From Hygrocybe punicea (Eukaryota > Basidiomycota > Agaricomycetes > Agaricales > Hygrophoraceae), in the NCBI GenBank assembly GCA_963556145.1, contig OY744465.1:4526001-4590000 (forward strand): a DNA stretch of 64,000 nt. The letters are read 5' to 3'. Below the pieces are notes generated by a model. It did no database searches. It was not told the origin of the DNA and worked only from the letters and a program-made list of their open reading frames with translations. Each line of letters opens with the position of its first letter. The first letter of the stretch is position 1. Shown here one piece after another: positions 41,277 through 53,505 of the stretch. The position numbers and the translations under genes were made by a program.

Positions 41277-42954
41277 AGCATATTTTAGGTGTAGATACAG
41301 ATAATCCTGGCATATATGGTGATACATCAGCATATTATGGTACTGTTGAGCAACAAGGATGTCTCACTTTACATCTTCATATCTTAATTTGGATTCGTGG
41401 GTGCCTAACACCGCAAGAGATAAGAAAAAGAATATTGGATCCCTCTTCAGATTTTCAGAAGAATCTTGTTGAGTATTTAGAAAGCACACATATTGGTGAA
41501 TTCCTTACTGGGACACAAGATGAGGTGTTGAAAAATATTGAAGAGGCTTCACATACGGCAACTTATTTGGATCCAACACAAACATTACCTGAAGCTCCCC
41601 CTGAATTTTGTTCTAAAATGTGTGGTAAATGCATCTTGTGTAATAGTTTGAATGTGTGGCAGGATAAGTTTAAATCAGTAGTTGATGACATTTTAGCCAA
41701 ATCTAACATACATCACTGTTCTACCAACAGAAATAAAGATGGTTCCCAAAATAAATCACATCAATATATGGGGTGCATGGATAACAAGTGGGGAAAATGT
41801 AAAGCATGATTTCCTCGTCCTGTATTCAGCCAGACTGAAGTGGATCCTGAAACTGGATCTCTTAATATGAAGAAAGCAGAGTCAATAATAAACACCATTA
41901 CTCCCTTGCTTACTTATGTGTTTCGCTCTAACACAGATGTAACAAGCCTGAAATCTGGAACTGCAATCAAAGCTGTGATACTGTATGTGTCAGATTACAT
42001 TACCAAAATTGCTTTAAAAACTCATGTGATATTTGATACAATACATGCAATATTTCAAAAGAACAGTGAAATGATTGGTGGTAGTGAATCTCAAAAAGAA
42101 AAGGCACGTCGTCTGATGACAAAAATTGTTAACAATCTGAGTGCAAAAATGGAGATTGGGTCACCAATGGCTTGTATGTATCTCTTACGCAATCCTGACC
42201 ACTACACAAACTATAAATTTGCTCCATTCTATTGGCAGAACTATGTTTATGAAGCACGAAAGGCCTGGCATCCAGATGACACTAGTGAGCATGCTGACAA
42301 GGTAGCATTAATCAAACAAAGAGGTTGTATTATAGGACTGTCTCCTGTGAATGACTATATATATTGCCCCTGTGAACTAGTGAATATGTGTTTGTATGAT
42401 TGGATTAGTCGGTGTACATGTGAGAAGCTGCCATCACCTAAGACAACTGATCAAGTTTACAGTAAATCATTTGGCAGAGATGCTGGTGAAAACATAAGTT
42501 GTGAAAAGAGCTCGGAATGTGATGTATTAGAAGACTCAGAACAGGAGCAACAGAAAGGTCCAAACACATCTTCTCCTGCTGGCTTATTTAATTTTCTTAA
42601 TAAACATCCTCTTCACAAGTCACATGGTACTCGTTGTGTAAAAGTGAAAAGTGCACAAATTCCTAATTTTATAGGAGCTACTTTGCCACAATGTGATCAA
42701 GGTGATCGTGAGTGTTACTGTTCGGCTATGTTAACGCTGTTTAAGCCCTGGCGTTCTGGATGTGATTTGAGAACCGAGTATCAATCTTGGGATGAGTCTT
42801 TTTTAACATACAAATTTAGTCCATGACACAATGAACTCATGGACAATTTCAATATACAATATGAATGACTTGATGCTCGTGACGATTTTCATGCTCAGCT
42901 TCGTAAAGGTTCAGTAATATTGCCAAGTTGGACTGAAGGTTATGATGTTACATC
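41277..42954 (+). pseudogene. Helitron Rep nuclease region
   Basis: Continues after the Tc1/mariner insertion: HILGVDTDNPGIYGDTSAYY, then GTVEQQGCLTLHLHILIWIR containing the HUH signature (H-L-H, near 41370). A linker with CGKCILCNS follows, and then the catalytic tyrosines in AVILYVSDYITKIALKTHVI (near 41970). FYWQNYVYEARKAWHP and later segments match the region between Rep and helicase. Stops interrupt the frame at 41807 and 42824 (TGA). Rep nicks one strand to start rolling-circle transposition. The two-Tyr motif is present, so the lesions are stops and not active-site loss. Confidence 0.85.
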
Positions 42955-43089
42955 TAAGGCACGGCACGGGTATACCGCGGGTCAGAATTCCTGACACCGG
43001 ACCCGTACCCGCGTTACCCGTACCCGCGCTGATGACGGGTACACACCATACCCGTTAGCAGCGGGTACCCACCACAACCCACCCTAAGT

Positions 43090-43146
43090 ACCTCGCGAAC
43101 AATGGGGGCACGTCAATTGATGTGCTCTGTTTGTTTTCGCGAGGTT
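43090..43146. repeat. Shared hAT palindrome, first copy in 42955-44034
   Basis: ACCTCGCGAA on the left, TCAATTGA at 43113-43120, and TTTCGCGAGGT on the right. Confidence 0.75.
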
Positions 43147-43189
43147 GGATGGGGCTGGGAGGTTCCATGGGCGTTTGCATGTGCTCACT

Positions 43190-43243
43190 ACCTCGCGAAC
43201 AACGAGGGCACATCAATTGACGCGCTCCGTGTTTTCGCGAGGT
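43190..43243. repeat. Shared hAT palindrome, second copy in 42955-44034
   Basis: ACCTCGCGAAC on the left, TCAATTGA at 43213-43220, and TTTCGCGAGGT on the right. Confidence 0.75.
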
Positions 43244-44119
43244 TGTATGGCGCTGGGGATGGCCCATGGGTGTCCACCTCATTTCCGTCGTCCGTCGTCC
43301 GTTGCACCCATCCCCGTTCCCGTGCTCACGGTCCTCATCGTCGCCATCGTCGTCATCCCCGTTGCCGTCGTCGTCCTTGTTGCCATCATCCTTCTTGTCC
43401 CGGTCTCTGTTGTCCTCGTTGTCCCGTTCCCCCAATGTCGTCTTCCCGTTGTCGTAGTTGCCGTTCCCACTTTGTCGTCATCCTCCCGTTCTCATCGTCG
43501 TCATTCTTGTCTTCGTTTACCCCGTCGTTGTCATTCCCGTCGTCCTCGTTCTTGCTGTCATGGTCGGCCTGGGTTGTCCCCATTCTCGGCTGTGTCCCAT
43601 CTGCTTGTTGCTGTTGCCGTGTTCACGTTCATTTGGCGCGAGGGTGCGAGAAAAAACCTAAAAGTGTTTTAGTAGTTAGTAGAATAAATGAATAAATGAA
43701 TAGGATGCTTACCTGGGGTGCCCTGGCACCCACACCTGTTGCCGTGTCATTGTTGAAAACGACTGTGGTTGTCGTTGCCGGTTTCTTGTTGTTGTTGTTT
43801 GCGCTTGTCACAGTTGTAGATTAGCTAAAGTAAAGAAATTAATATTGAAAATAAAGTAAATAGGAAAGAAAAAACCCACCTGGGGGGGCTTGGTTGACAG
43901 ACCCGTGAAAACCCGTCACCCGCGGATAACGGGTACAGTTTTGACATGGTGTGCAAACCGAAATACCGTACCCAAACCCGAATTACCCGTTTTGGAATAA
44001 CTGCAGGTAAACCCGTACCTGTGCTGTGCCCTAGTTACATCAAATCATGATGATTTAAATGAGATGGATAATGACCTTCAAGAAGATGATGCAGCTATAA
44101 ATTTATGTGGTGAGTTTGA

Positions 44120-45094
44120 TAGGGATGACCACGGGTCTTGAACGGGTTGGCTTGGCTGACACCGCACCCATACCCGTGAACACCTTACCCGGGGCGGTTT
44201 TGACCCGCACCACACCCGAACATCCACGGGTCATGACAGTACACCTTACCTGTGGTGTACCGTCGCGTCCCGCCGTCCACCACAGCCCCCGTTCCGCTCT
44301 GCAACCTCGCAGATGCAGCGCCGGCATCAATTGACGCGACGTGCTTGTCCGCGAGGTGATCAACATGGGGAACGAGGGGGGCATGTGCCGTCGGACGCGT
44401 TGTAGTGCGTCTGCGAGGTGGACAAGAGGGGGACGAGAGGGGGACGCGTCGCTGTTGTCGCTGTTGCATGTCCGCAAGGTGGACGAAGGGGGACGCATCG
44501 TTGTTGCGTGTCCGCGAGGTGGACAAAGGCCCGGGCCGGGGGACGCGTTGTTGTTGTTGTTGCGTGTCCACAAGGTGGACAAGAGGGGGTGCGTCATCGT
44601 TGTTGCTTGTCCGCAAGGTGGATGAGAGGGGCACGCGTTGTTGTTGTTGCGTGTCCGCGAGGTGGACGAGAGGGCGACGCGTTGTTGTTGTTGCGTGTCC
44701 GCAAGGTGGACGAGAGGGCGACGCGTCGTTGTCGTTGCGTGCTGTTGCCCCATGCTGTTGTTGTTGTTGTCATAGCGTAGTTAGCTACAGTTCATTACTT
44801 GATCAGAAATTGAGACTTACCTAGGCCGGGAAGTGGGAGCACCACCCCCCGGCCGCTTCCCTGCTCCTTCCTTTGACTGTTCCGGTCGGTCGTCTGGTCA
44901 CCGCGTGCTTGCTCGCCCTTGGTCGTAGCCGTCGAGGTGGTTGTGGTGGTTGTGTGATGAACCCGTGACACACCGCCAAACCGCGGGTACGGGTCACGGT
45001 ATGGTCATGGGTGACGAAACCAAACACCCTACCCGTACCCACGCAACCCGTTTTGGTAATACCGCGGGTTGACCCAAACCCATGGTCATCCCTA
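44120..45094. mobile_element. Non-autonomous hAT element, CGGGTA class, second family
   Basis: 975 bp from TAGGGATGACCACGGGT to CCCATGGTCATCCCTA, with the exact 8-bp duplication GAGTTTGA (44112-44119, 45095-45102). The terminal repeats differ from those at 42955 but the same CGGGTA-type subterminal motifs occur. The interior has the shared palindrome (44304-44357) and a minisatellite with GTGTCCGCGAGG and GTTGTTGTTG units (44395-44730). A minus-strand intron-like segment starts GTAAGTCTC near 44822. Confidence 0.85.
44304..44357. repeat. Shared hAT palindrome in 44120-45094
   Basis: ACCTCGCAGA on the left, TCAATTGA at 44327-44334, and CCGCGAGGT on the right. Slightly degraded left arm. Confidence 0.7.
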
Positions 45095-47001
45095 GAGTTT
45101 GATGCTGATTTTAATGAAATAGGAAAGCATGAGAAGAAATGTCAACATGACATGTCAATCATGAGGTCTGTGATGGCACAAACCAGTTGGACAGAGGCTG
45201 TGTCTACAGAGTCTTTTTGTGTTGTTCAGCCATCACCACCTGAGATAATTCAAACTGGAAGTCAATGGAAAGCTGAAGTACAAAAACAAAGACAATGTTT
45301 TCTTGATCTTCGAGCTGAAAACTTGTCTGCTCTTCAGAAGAATAATCTCTTTTCTTATTCTACTCCAAGCTCTAATAATGTTCAAATTGTTGATAAATCA
45401 TATCTTGAAAAAACTTGTACTTCTGGTAATTCTAGTACATTGATAAACAATATTTTAGAAGAGTTCCATCTGAATAAAGAACAAAAATGAGCTTTTCATA
45501 TTGTTACAAATCATGCATCCACTGGAAATTATGAGCAACTGAAAATGTATATTGGTGGTATGGGTGGTACAGGTAAAAGCCAGGTGTTGAAGGCATTAGT
45601 GCAGTTTTTTAAATTGAAACAAGAAACACATCGTTTTGTTATTGTTGCACCTACTGGGACAGCAGCTGCTTTATTGGCAGGTTCCACATATCATTATATG
45701 TTTGGATTAAATGAAAAAACTGATGCCCATATATCAAATAAATAACTGTCACAGTTAAGATCTTGCCTGCAAGGTGTTGATTATATTTTCTTTGATGAGG
45801 TGTCAATGTTATCATGTCGAGATATGTATCATATCAGTGCAAGAATGGCTAAGATCTTCAATGAAAGTGAAGTACCTTTTGGTGGATTAAATATGATATT
45901 CACAGGAGATTTTGCTCACTTACCTCCTGCAATTGGACATGAACATGCATCTTTGTATAGTCAAACTGTAGGAGGTAAGTCAACTAGTCATCTTGATCAA
46001 GAAGCAGCAATTGGAAAGGCACTGGCACCAGGTTACAACTGTTGTAATACTACAAGAAAACATGAGACAAAAACTCCAGACAGAGGAAGATGCTCAATTG
46101 CGACAAGCACTTACAAATATGCATTATAAAGCTTGTACTCCTGAAGATCTTGTATTTCTATGCTCACATATCTCAAGTAATTTACCTGGTCATTTATCAG
46201 TTAATAATAAAGAATTCAGACAAGTCTCTATTATTACAGCTTTGAATATTCACAAAGATGAAATTAATCGATCGGGATCATTGAGATTTTCCAAAGAGAG
46301 TGGTCAGCCACTTGTTGATTTTTTTTCTGAGGACTCACTTCTTTCACAAGATGGAAAAAGAAGAAAGCATTCCTCTTTCCCTGTAATTCATAACAAGCAC
46401 ACTATATCTGATAATGTTCAAGAGGTTTTATGGAATCAACCACATAGTTCAAACTCTAAGTGTATACCTGGTAAACTTTCTCTGTGTGTTGGAAGGCCAA
46501 TTATGATTCGTAATAACAGTGCCACAGAGCTATGCATAACTCGAGGCCAGGAATGTGTGGTGCATTGTTGGCAGTCAACAACTGGCTTAAAGGGTCAAAG
46601 AATACTAGATACCTTGTTTGTGAAGCTACTTAACCCCCCCTCACACAGTTCAATTTAAAGGACTTCCTGAGAATGTTGTTCCAATAACAAGAACAAGTGT
46701 TACTGTAGATTGTGCCCTGCCTGATGATTCATCAATTACTGTTTCTCGAAGTCAGGTAGAGGTACTTCCAAATTTTTCCATGACAGACTTTTCATCACAA
46801 GGAAAATCTCAGACTTATAATGTAGTGGACATTAACAACAGCTGTTCTCATCAGTCATATTACACTGCCTTGTCACGAAGCACATCAGCATCTGGCACTG
46901 TCATTTTGCAAGGGTTTGATGCAAAAAAAATTACCGGAGGTGCTTCTGGTGCACTTCGTCAGGAATTTCATGAGCTGGAACTTCTTGATGAAATTGTTCG
47001 G
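45095..47001 (+). pseudogene. Helitron PIF1-like helicase region
   Basis: After the hAT insertion the frame resumes (DFNEIGKHEKKCQHDMSIMR). Helicase motif I is GGMGGTGKSQVLKALVQFF near 45555, followed by VIVAPTGTAAALLAGSTYH. Motif II is YIFFDEVSMLSCRDMYHI near 45785, motif III FTGDFAHLPPA near 45905. Later come GRPIMIRNNSATELCITRGQ and the C-terminal motif SCSHQSYYTALSRSTSASGT near 46850. It is interrupted by TGA at 45488 and TAA at 45742, plus frameshifts near 46070 and 46640. The helicase unwinds DNA during rolling-circle transposition. All core motifs are still readable. Confidence 0.85.
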
Positions 47002-47823
47002 TGAAAGGGTGCACTGCGGTAATGTGAACGGAATCAAATACCAACTCTACCACAGTGCTGTATGAATTCTGAGGGGTTCAATCTCAATCCAAAAGGTTAG
47101 TAAAAATACTCAGAGGTGCTCTGAATAGTGGTGATGATGTTTCTGATGTGCACGATGTGTGTGATGTGCGTGGCGTGTGCGAAACAGTCGGCGATGTTTG
47201 CAGCGTATATGTAGCACTTTATAGAAGGAACACAAAGTTTAATAGAGTACAGCGGAGCTATCGCATGGACGGCACAGTAAAGAGGTGATATGATAGACTG
47301 GAATCGGGGGTATACAAGACGTCTCTCTAGTATGTAAACTATAGAGGGTATTTATGCGAAGTTGGTTGTTAGGACAATAAAGGGTGAAGAAGGCAAGACA
47401 AATAGACAGTGCACGACGGAACTATGGTGCAATAGGGATGAAATGGAACTGAAACAAAAGGTATAGCACCATGCGAAGCAATTTCCAAAATATCTAGAGG
47501 ATAGGAGCTATAATGTTTGAAATAAGTGAAACATGTTGCATAAAGACTTCCCTGGAACCAGAACAGAATTGGAATGGAATAGGGTGAATGGTATAAGCAT
47601 GGATGATGTCGGAGAGGCTCGAAATATGTTTCCGAAGGGGGCCGAAGCACTCCGAAGAAAATCGCCGTAATGTCAAATTATTGCCCGTATTGCGCACATA
47701 TCGCAGTCGCATCGCAATGGAGATACATATAAATCGGGATGTTTCGCAATGAATCGCAGCATATCGAGGCTAGAATAGGTCCAATAGAGGGTTTCCATGC
47801 TTAGGGACATGCGCTGCGTATCA
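47002..47823. mobile_element. Probable solo LTR inside the Helitron
   Basis: Removal of 47002-47823 rejoins Helitron coding sequence (LLDEIVR then LRYEGKLSTSVLGD). The insert starts TG and ends CA. The left flank TTCGG and right flank TTGG could be a 5-bp duplication with one base lost. No coding content was found. LTR identity is inferred from ends and size only, and it could be another small element. Confidence 0.45.
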
Positions 47824-48257
47824 TTGGTTGAGATATGAAGGTAAGTTGTCCACATCTGTTCTTGGTGATCGTAGGCATACACTTATTGGTTCATTTAGAG
47901 CATGGAAAGGAGAGCATTTTGTTCCTACTAATGTGCACAAGGCTATTCATTGGAATAAATCAGATTTATTTGTTGTAGAATCAGATTTGTGTGATATTCC
48001 CTGGAAAAACCTTGGAAAAAAGCAAAATCTTCCAAAAGTTGTGCATTCTAAATCACATTATATTCCTGCACAAGGGATATCTCCTGCACAATTATGCCAA
48101 ACATCTGCTGTTAAGAGAAAAATTAGTGGTTCTTGTGTTGCACCACAACAAAAGAAGTTAAAGACAAGACATTTCATTCAAAACACTCCAATAACTTCTA
48201 TAAGTATTCCTCAAGGAACATGCACACCTTACAGCATATCTTTTCCACAAGACATGG
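47824..48257 (+). pseudogene. Helitron protein, region after the helicase
   Basis: Reads LRYEGKLSTSVLGDRRHTLI, then GSFRAWKGEHFVPTNVHKAI and ESDLCDIPWKNLGKK, continuous with the helicase frame. It is cut at 48257 by the foldback element and resumes at 55970. Confidence 0.65.
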
Positions 48258-48339
48258 CTCAGCCGAGAGGGACAATTCCCACTCCGAGTGGGCCAGCCAA
48301 TCTCGGCCGACCAATATCTTTCTCCAGAGGAGATGGCTT

Positions 48340-48960
48340 GGCCGAGGGGTCTATGTTCTGAGGGACATGAGTTGGCCGAAGCAGAGGGATATATTGGCCA
48401 ACCGGTCTGGATATTTTGGCTGGCCATGGGAGGTGGATTGGCTGACCAGGCTGGGTATTTCAGCTGGCCGTGGAACGTGGATTGGCTGACTGGTCTGTGC
48501 ATTTCAGCTGGCAACATGGATTGGCTGATCCTGGTATATTGGCTGGCTATGGTACATGGGTTGGCCAAACCACACTGGGTAATTTGGCTGGCCATGAAAC
48601 ATGGATTGGCTGACCACAAGGGGTATTCAGCTAGCCATGGAACATGGATTGGCTGACCTCTGCGTTTATTGGCTGGCCATGAGACATGGATTGGCTGACT
48701 ATACTGGGTGTAGCCATGGAACATGGGTTGGCCAAAGCTTTGGTTATATGACATGGCCATAGCACCTGGGTTGGCCAAAGCTCCAGTTACATTGGGATGG
48801 CCACAGCTCTAATTACATCAGCTGTCAACATGATATGCATTGGCCAACACTCAGAATACATTGGCTGGTCATGACACATGGGTTGGTTGTTCCTAATGGG
48901 TCTTTGGCTGGTTGTGGGCCATGGATTGGCCAGTGCCAGAGATATAATGGCCAGCCATGA
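48340..48960. repeat. 44-bp minisatellite, contracted, left foldback arm
   Basis: About three clear and several decayed copies of the unit seen in full in the right arm (complement of TTCCATGGCCAGCCGAAATA and flanking bases). Confidence 0.65.
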
Positions 48961-49309
48961 TACGGCTGACCTCGTGACATAGGGTTAGGGTTTACACCGA
49001 TAAAATGCAATAAATTCCTTCTAAGACATTGAAAGCTTAACATTACAACAAGTACCCCTACTGTGAATTCACAAACGCCTCTGAAAGGATAACAAGCAAG
49101 ACACCAACACCATTCAGTCTTGATCTCAAAGGAGGAGCTCTTCTCCTTCTTGATCAAGACTGACTGACAAAGAAAATACTAACAAAAATTTTGCGAACAA
49201 ATAACCAAAAATGGATACTGAAATCAACCAAACTGACAATATTACCTGGTCTCAATGTCACTAAAGGGAGCCTTAAAAGTAATAATGAGACTTACCTGGT
49301 CAACTTTCA

Positions 49310-49570
49310 ATGATGCCACCAGGCCCACTACAAGTAGGTTGCCCAGCAAGGAAATCAGGGGGATTCACCTGCCCTTTCATTCCTGAAGACCTGTACGGCG
49401 ACAAGCACTCATTTCTGAGGACCGGACACCAACAGTTGGCATGCAGAGATGCCACAATGTTCATTCAAGTTGAACAGATAACTTCAACAAAAGATACTGT
49501 CAGTAATGGGGTAATACAAATTAATCACTCATCTGGATGCAAACATACCAAAGAAGATACCTGCCGGTGA
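49310..49570 (+). other. Paired open frame, left arm (inverted copy 54188-54448)
   Basis: An 86-codon frame (PARKSGGFTCPFIPEDLYGD) is identical in both arms because the arms are identical. No family was recognised. Identity of arms, not selection, explains its conservation, so coding status is doubtful. Confidence 0.25.
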
Positions 49571-49865
49571 AAAAGAAGAACATACCACAATAATCAAGTA
49601 GTCCTGTGAAGTGAACAGATGTGAGCAACAAAGCCTGAGGAAATCACCTACCAGTTAAGACCATGACACTCCAGAATCTCTGGTTGTTGCTCGGTACAAT
49701 AACCAAGGATCCTGTAGTGTCATCAAAAGTGTAGTGGTGGTTGTGAGGTAAGGAGAAAATCTCAACCGTGTTTGATGGGCTTGTACTTATTTGTTCATGT
49801 GACTTAACGTGTTTGTTGATCACATGTCACATGACTCATAAATGTACACAACAATGATAATAATA

Positions 49866-49969
49866 ATCATTCCGAGGGCAGGAATTCTGCCCTCGTCACA
49901 CTATGTATAATAGGTACAAAATAAAATAATAATGATATAACGAGGGCAGGGAATCACCCTGCCCTCGTC
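49866..49969. repeat. Pair of strong hairpins in the left foldback arm
   Basis: CGAGGGCAGG-AATT-CTGCCCTCG at about 49867-49889 and CGAGGGCAGGG-AATCA-CCCTGCCCTCG at about 49943-49969 share the same stem, 50 bases apart. They are repeated in the right arm at 53789-53886. Confidence 0.6.
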
Positions 49970-49989
49970 GCGTTGCTGAACCACCCTGA

Positions 49990-50960
49990 CGGTCGGGTTC
50001 ATTACCACCGCTGCTGCTGCCGTTGCTGTTGCCATTGTCGTGCCTGCTGCTGCTGGTGCTGCTGTACGCGCTGCCGGTGCTGGTGCTGCTGCCGTTGCCG
50101 TTGCTGCTGCCGTTCCCGCTGCCGGTGCTGCTGCCGCTACTGATGTTGCCGTTGCCATTGCGGCTGCTGCTGCTGTTCCCCCTGCTGCTGGCCGTTGCTG
50201 CTGCTGCTGCTGCTGGCCATTGCTGCTGCTGCTGCTCCTGCCGCTGCCGCTGCTGTTGCTGCTGCCATTGCCGCTGCTGCTGCTGCCTTTACCGTCGCTG
50301 CTGCTGCTGCTGATGTTGCCATTGGCGTCGTTGCTGCTGCTGCTCTTGCCATTGCCATTGCAGCTGCAGGCTTCGTCCTGGCGCAGTAAAAACTGCAAGG
50401 CATTAGTAGTACATAAAATAGGCAAAAAAACAGCGACAACTTACCGTTGTGATCCTTTTCTTCGTCGCCATCGTCCACGTCTGGGTCTTCGTTGTCTAGG
50501 TCTTCGTCATCGTCGATCGCGTCCGCATCTGGGTCATCCCCGTCTGTCTCCCATCGTCGTCCTCGTTCTCGTCATTACGGTCCCCATGTCCATCATTGCC
50601 ATCCCCGTTCTCATCGTTCCGGTCCCCACTGTCATTGCCATCCCCGTTGCCGTGTTTCCAGTCCCCGTTGTCGTCGTTCTGGTCCCTGTTCTTGTCGCTC
50701 TGGTCCCCATTCTTGTCATTCCGGTCCCCGTTCTCATCGTTGCCATCCCCGCTCTCGTCATTGCCATCCACGCTGTTGCCATTCCTGTGCTTGCTGTCGT
50801 CGTTGCCGTCCCCGTGGTTGTCGTTCCGGTCCTCGTGGTCACTGTTCCTGGACCCATCACGTTCACGGTCATCATCCGTGTCATTTCTTTTATGGGTGTC
50901 GCGTCACTGGTTTCCATCCTGGCGTTGCTGTTGGTGTGAGTTGTCGCGGTCGTCTGACGT
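49990..50960. repeat. Triplet-repeat block, left foldback arm
   Basis: GCTGCTGCC-type triplets (49990-50385) are followed, across an intron-like segment (minus strand GTAAGTTGTC near 50443 to TTGCAG near 50390), by GTC/GTT/CCC triplet-like sequence to 50960. Frames read in either strand are low-complexity Ala, Ser/Asn/Gly or Leu/Pro. Confidence 0.6.
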
Positions 50961-51742
50961 GACGTTGCCGGAAAGGACCTAAAAACTATGTGGAAGTAGT
51001 TAGTAGGGTAAACAAAGAAACATAAAATGAACACTTAGCGTGCTGTTCTTTGCCCATCAAAGTAAAGATGAAGAGTGACGTGGCATGAACTCGTGCGAGA
51101 ATTTCAACCGGCATTTGCCGATTTCCTAAACAGGGCTGAATTGCCATATTGGTACAGGTGGCTGGATTTTCTTAATGCTATTACATGCTGTATAACAGCT
51201 CAATGGCCAGGACAAGACCCTGCAGGGATGTAAATATCCAATACCCTCAAGTAGGGTAAATTTTGTATTTTATTTCATCCTACAGAGAGAGCTATTCACA
51301 ATTTATTTGAGCCCTCTGCCAAAATTGGACCCTTAAACACTCAACTTTGCGAGTACTCATCCAGAAAATCTAAAATTAATTCTAGCAATACTAGGTGAAG
51401 CATACATCATTGTCACAATAAGTGCCTGGCAGCTAGTACTCCAGGAAATGTGCTGTAGCCAAAATGTGTTTGGAACTTCGCATTATTGGCTGGTCAATCA
51501 AAAGACCGGAATGACGAGAATGGGGACCAGAGCGACGAGAACAGGGACCGGAACGACGACAATGGGGACCGGAAACACGGCAACGGGGATGGCAATGACA
51601 GTGGGGACCGGAACGACGAGAACAGGGACAACGATGGGAGACAGACGGGGATGACCCAGATGCGGACGTGATCGACGATGACGAAGACCCAGACAACGAA
51701 GACCCAGACGCGGACGATGGCGACGAAGAAAAGGATCACAAC

Positions 51743-52368
51743 GGTAAGTCGTCGCTGTTTTTTTGCCTATTTGATGTACTACTAATGCCTTGCAGTTGTT
51801 ACTGCGCCGGGACGAAGCCTGCACCCGCAACGGCAATGGCAAGAGCAGCAGCAGCAGCGATGCCAACGGCAACATTAGCAGCAGCAGCCACAACAGCAAT
51901 GGCAACATCATCAGCAGCAGCAGCAATGGTAAAGGCAGCAGCAGCAGCGGCAATGGCAGCAGCAACGGCAATGGCAGCAGCAGCAGCAGCAATGGCAACG
52001 GCAGCAGCAGCGGGGCCATGACCGGGAATGGCAGCAGCAGCGTAACCGGGGCCGGGAATGGCAGCAGCAGCAGGACCAGGACCAGGAACGGCAGCAGCAG
52101 CGGGACCATGACCAGGAAAGGCAGCAGCAGCAGTACCGGGGCCAGGAATGGCAGCAGCAGCGGGACCGGGAACGGCAACAGCAGCAGCGACGGCAATGGC
52201 AGCAGCAGCTGCAACGGCCACGGCCACAGCAACAGCTACGGCAACGGCAACATCAGCAGCAGCGGGAACGGCAGCAGCAGCAGCAGCAGGAACAGCAGGA
52301 GCAGCAGCGGCAAAATGGCAGGAGCAGCAGCAGCAGCAATGGCCAGCAGCAGCAGCAGCAGCAATGGC
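51743..52368. repeat. Triplet-repeat block, right foldback arm, expanded
   Basis: An intron-like segment 51743-51796 (GTAAGTCG, ACTACTAATG, TTGCAG) precedes CAGCAGCAGC/GGCAATGGC arrays. The array is several hundred bases longer than in the left arm, with an added GGGACC-type motif between CAG triplets (52015-52200). Confidence 0.6.
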
Positions 52369-53505
52369 TAGGGCACAGCACGGGTACGGGTTTACCCGTG
52401 GTTATTCCAAAACGGGTAATTCGGGTTCGGGTACGGTATTTCGGTTTGCACACCGTGTCAAAACCGTACCCGTTATCCGCGGGTGACGGGTTTTCACGGG
52501 TCTGTCAACCAAGCCCCCCAGGTGGGTTTTTTCTTTCCTATGGTGGGTTTTTTCTTTCCTATTTACTTTATTTTCAATATTAATTTCTTTACTTTAGCTA
52601 ATCTACAACTGTGACAAGCGCAAACAACAACAACAAGAAACCGGCAACGACAACCACGGTCGTTTTCAACAATGACATGGCAACAGGTGTGGGTGCCAGG
52701 GCACCCCAGGTAAGCATCCTATTCATTTATTCATTTATTCTACTAACTACTAAAACACTTTTAGGTTTTTTTCTCGCACCCTCGCGCCAAACGAACGCGA
52801 ACACGGCAACAGCAACAAGTAGATGGGATGCAGCCAAGAACGGGGACAACCCAGGCCGACCATGACAGCAAGAACGAGGACAACGGGAATGACGACGACA
52901 GGGTAAACGAAGACAAGAACGACGACGATGAGAACGGGAGGACGACGACAAAGCGGGAACGGCAACTACGACAACGGGAAGACGACAACGGGGGAACGGG
53001 ACAATGAGGACAACAGAGACTGGGACAAGAAGGACAACGGCAACGGGGACGACAACGGCAACGGGGACGACAACGGCAACGGGGACGACAACGGCAACGG
53101 GGATGACGACGATGGCGACGATGAGGACCGCGAGCACGGGAACGGGGACGGGGGCAACGGACGATGGACGACGGAAACGAGGCGGACGCCCATGGGCCGT
53201 CCCCAGCGCCATACAACCTCGCGAAAACACGGAGCGTGTCAATTGATGTGCCCCCATTGTTCACGAGGTAGTGAGCACATGCGGACGCCCATGGAACCTC
53301 CCCAGCCCCATCCAACCTCGTGAAAACAAACGGAGCGCGTCGATTGATGCGTCCCCATTGTTCGCGAGGTACTTAGGGTGGGTTGTGGTGGGTACCCGCC
53401 GATAGCGGATACGGTGTGTACCCGTCATCAGCGCGGGTACGGGTAACGCGGGTACGGGTCCGGTGTCAGGAATCCTGACCCGCGGTATACCCGTGCCATG
53501 CCTTA
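52369..53505. mobile_element. Non-autonomous hAT element, CGGGTA class, inside the foldback
   Basis: 1137 bp from TAGGGCACAGCACGGGT to CCCGTGCCATGCCTTA. The 8-bp flanks GCAATGGC (52361-52368) and GCAACGGC (53506-53513) differ by one transition. It is the same family as 42955-44034 in reverse orientation, including the segment NNNNKKPATTTTVVFNND and the two palindromes. It is absent from the left arm, so it inserted after the inverted duplication formed. Confidence 0.85.
53216..53370. repeat. Two shared hAT palindromes in 52369-53505
   Basis: 53216-53269 has TCAATTGA at 53239-53246, and 53315-53370 has TCGATTGA at 53340-53347. Each is flanked by ACCTCG(C/T)GAA and TTC(G/A)CGAGGT arms. Confidence 0.7.

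Larger units (their letters stand above)
42955..44034. mobile_element. Non-autonomous hAT element, CGGGTA class
   Basis: 1080 bp from TAAGGCACGGCACGGGT to CTGTGCTGTGCCCTA with the exact 8-bp duplication GTTACATC (42947-42954, 44035-44042). Subterminal regions carry many CGGGTA/TACCCG motifs. The interior has two copies of the shared palindrome (43090-43146, 43190-43243), a GTC/GTT triplet array (43290-43620) and intron-like segments on the minus strand (GTAAGCATCC near 43713 to TTTTAG near 43660). The element at 52369-53505 is the same family in reverse orientation. Confidence 0.85.

Noticed and set aside
44341..44824. Plus-strand frames rich in CPQGGR/VRKVDE repeats in the hAT at 44120-45094
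   Set aside because: Generated by a minisatellite; several frames are open at once and none has a domain.
51040..51505. Unpaired centre of the foldback as a separate gene or transposon
   Set aside because: Stops in all frames and no terminal repeats; short matches such as GTGCCTGGCAGCTAGTACTC gave no recognisable family.
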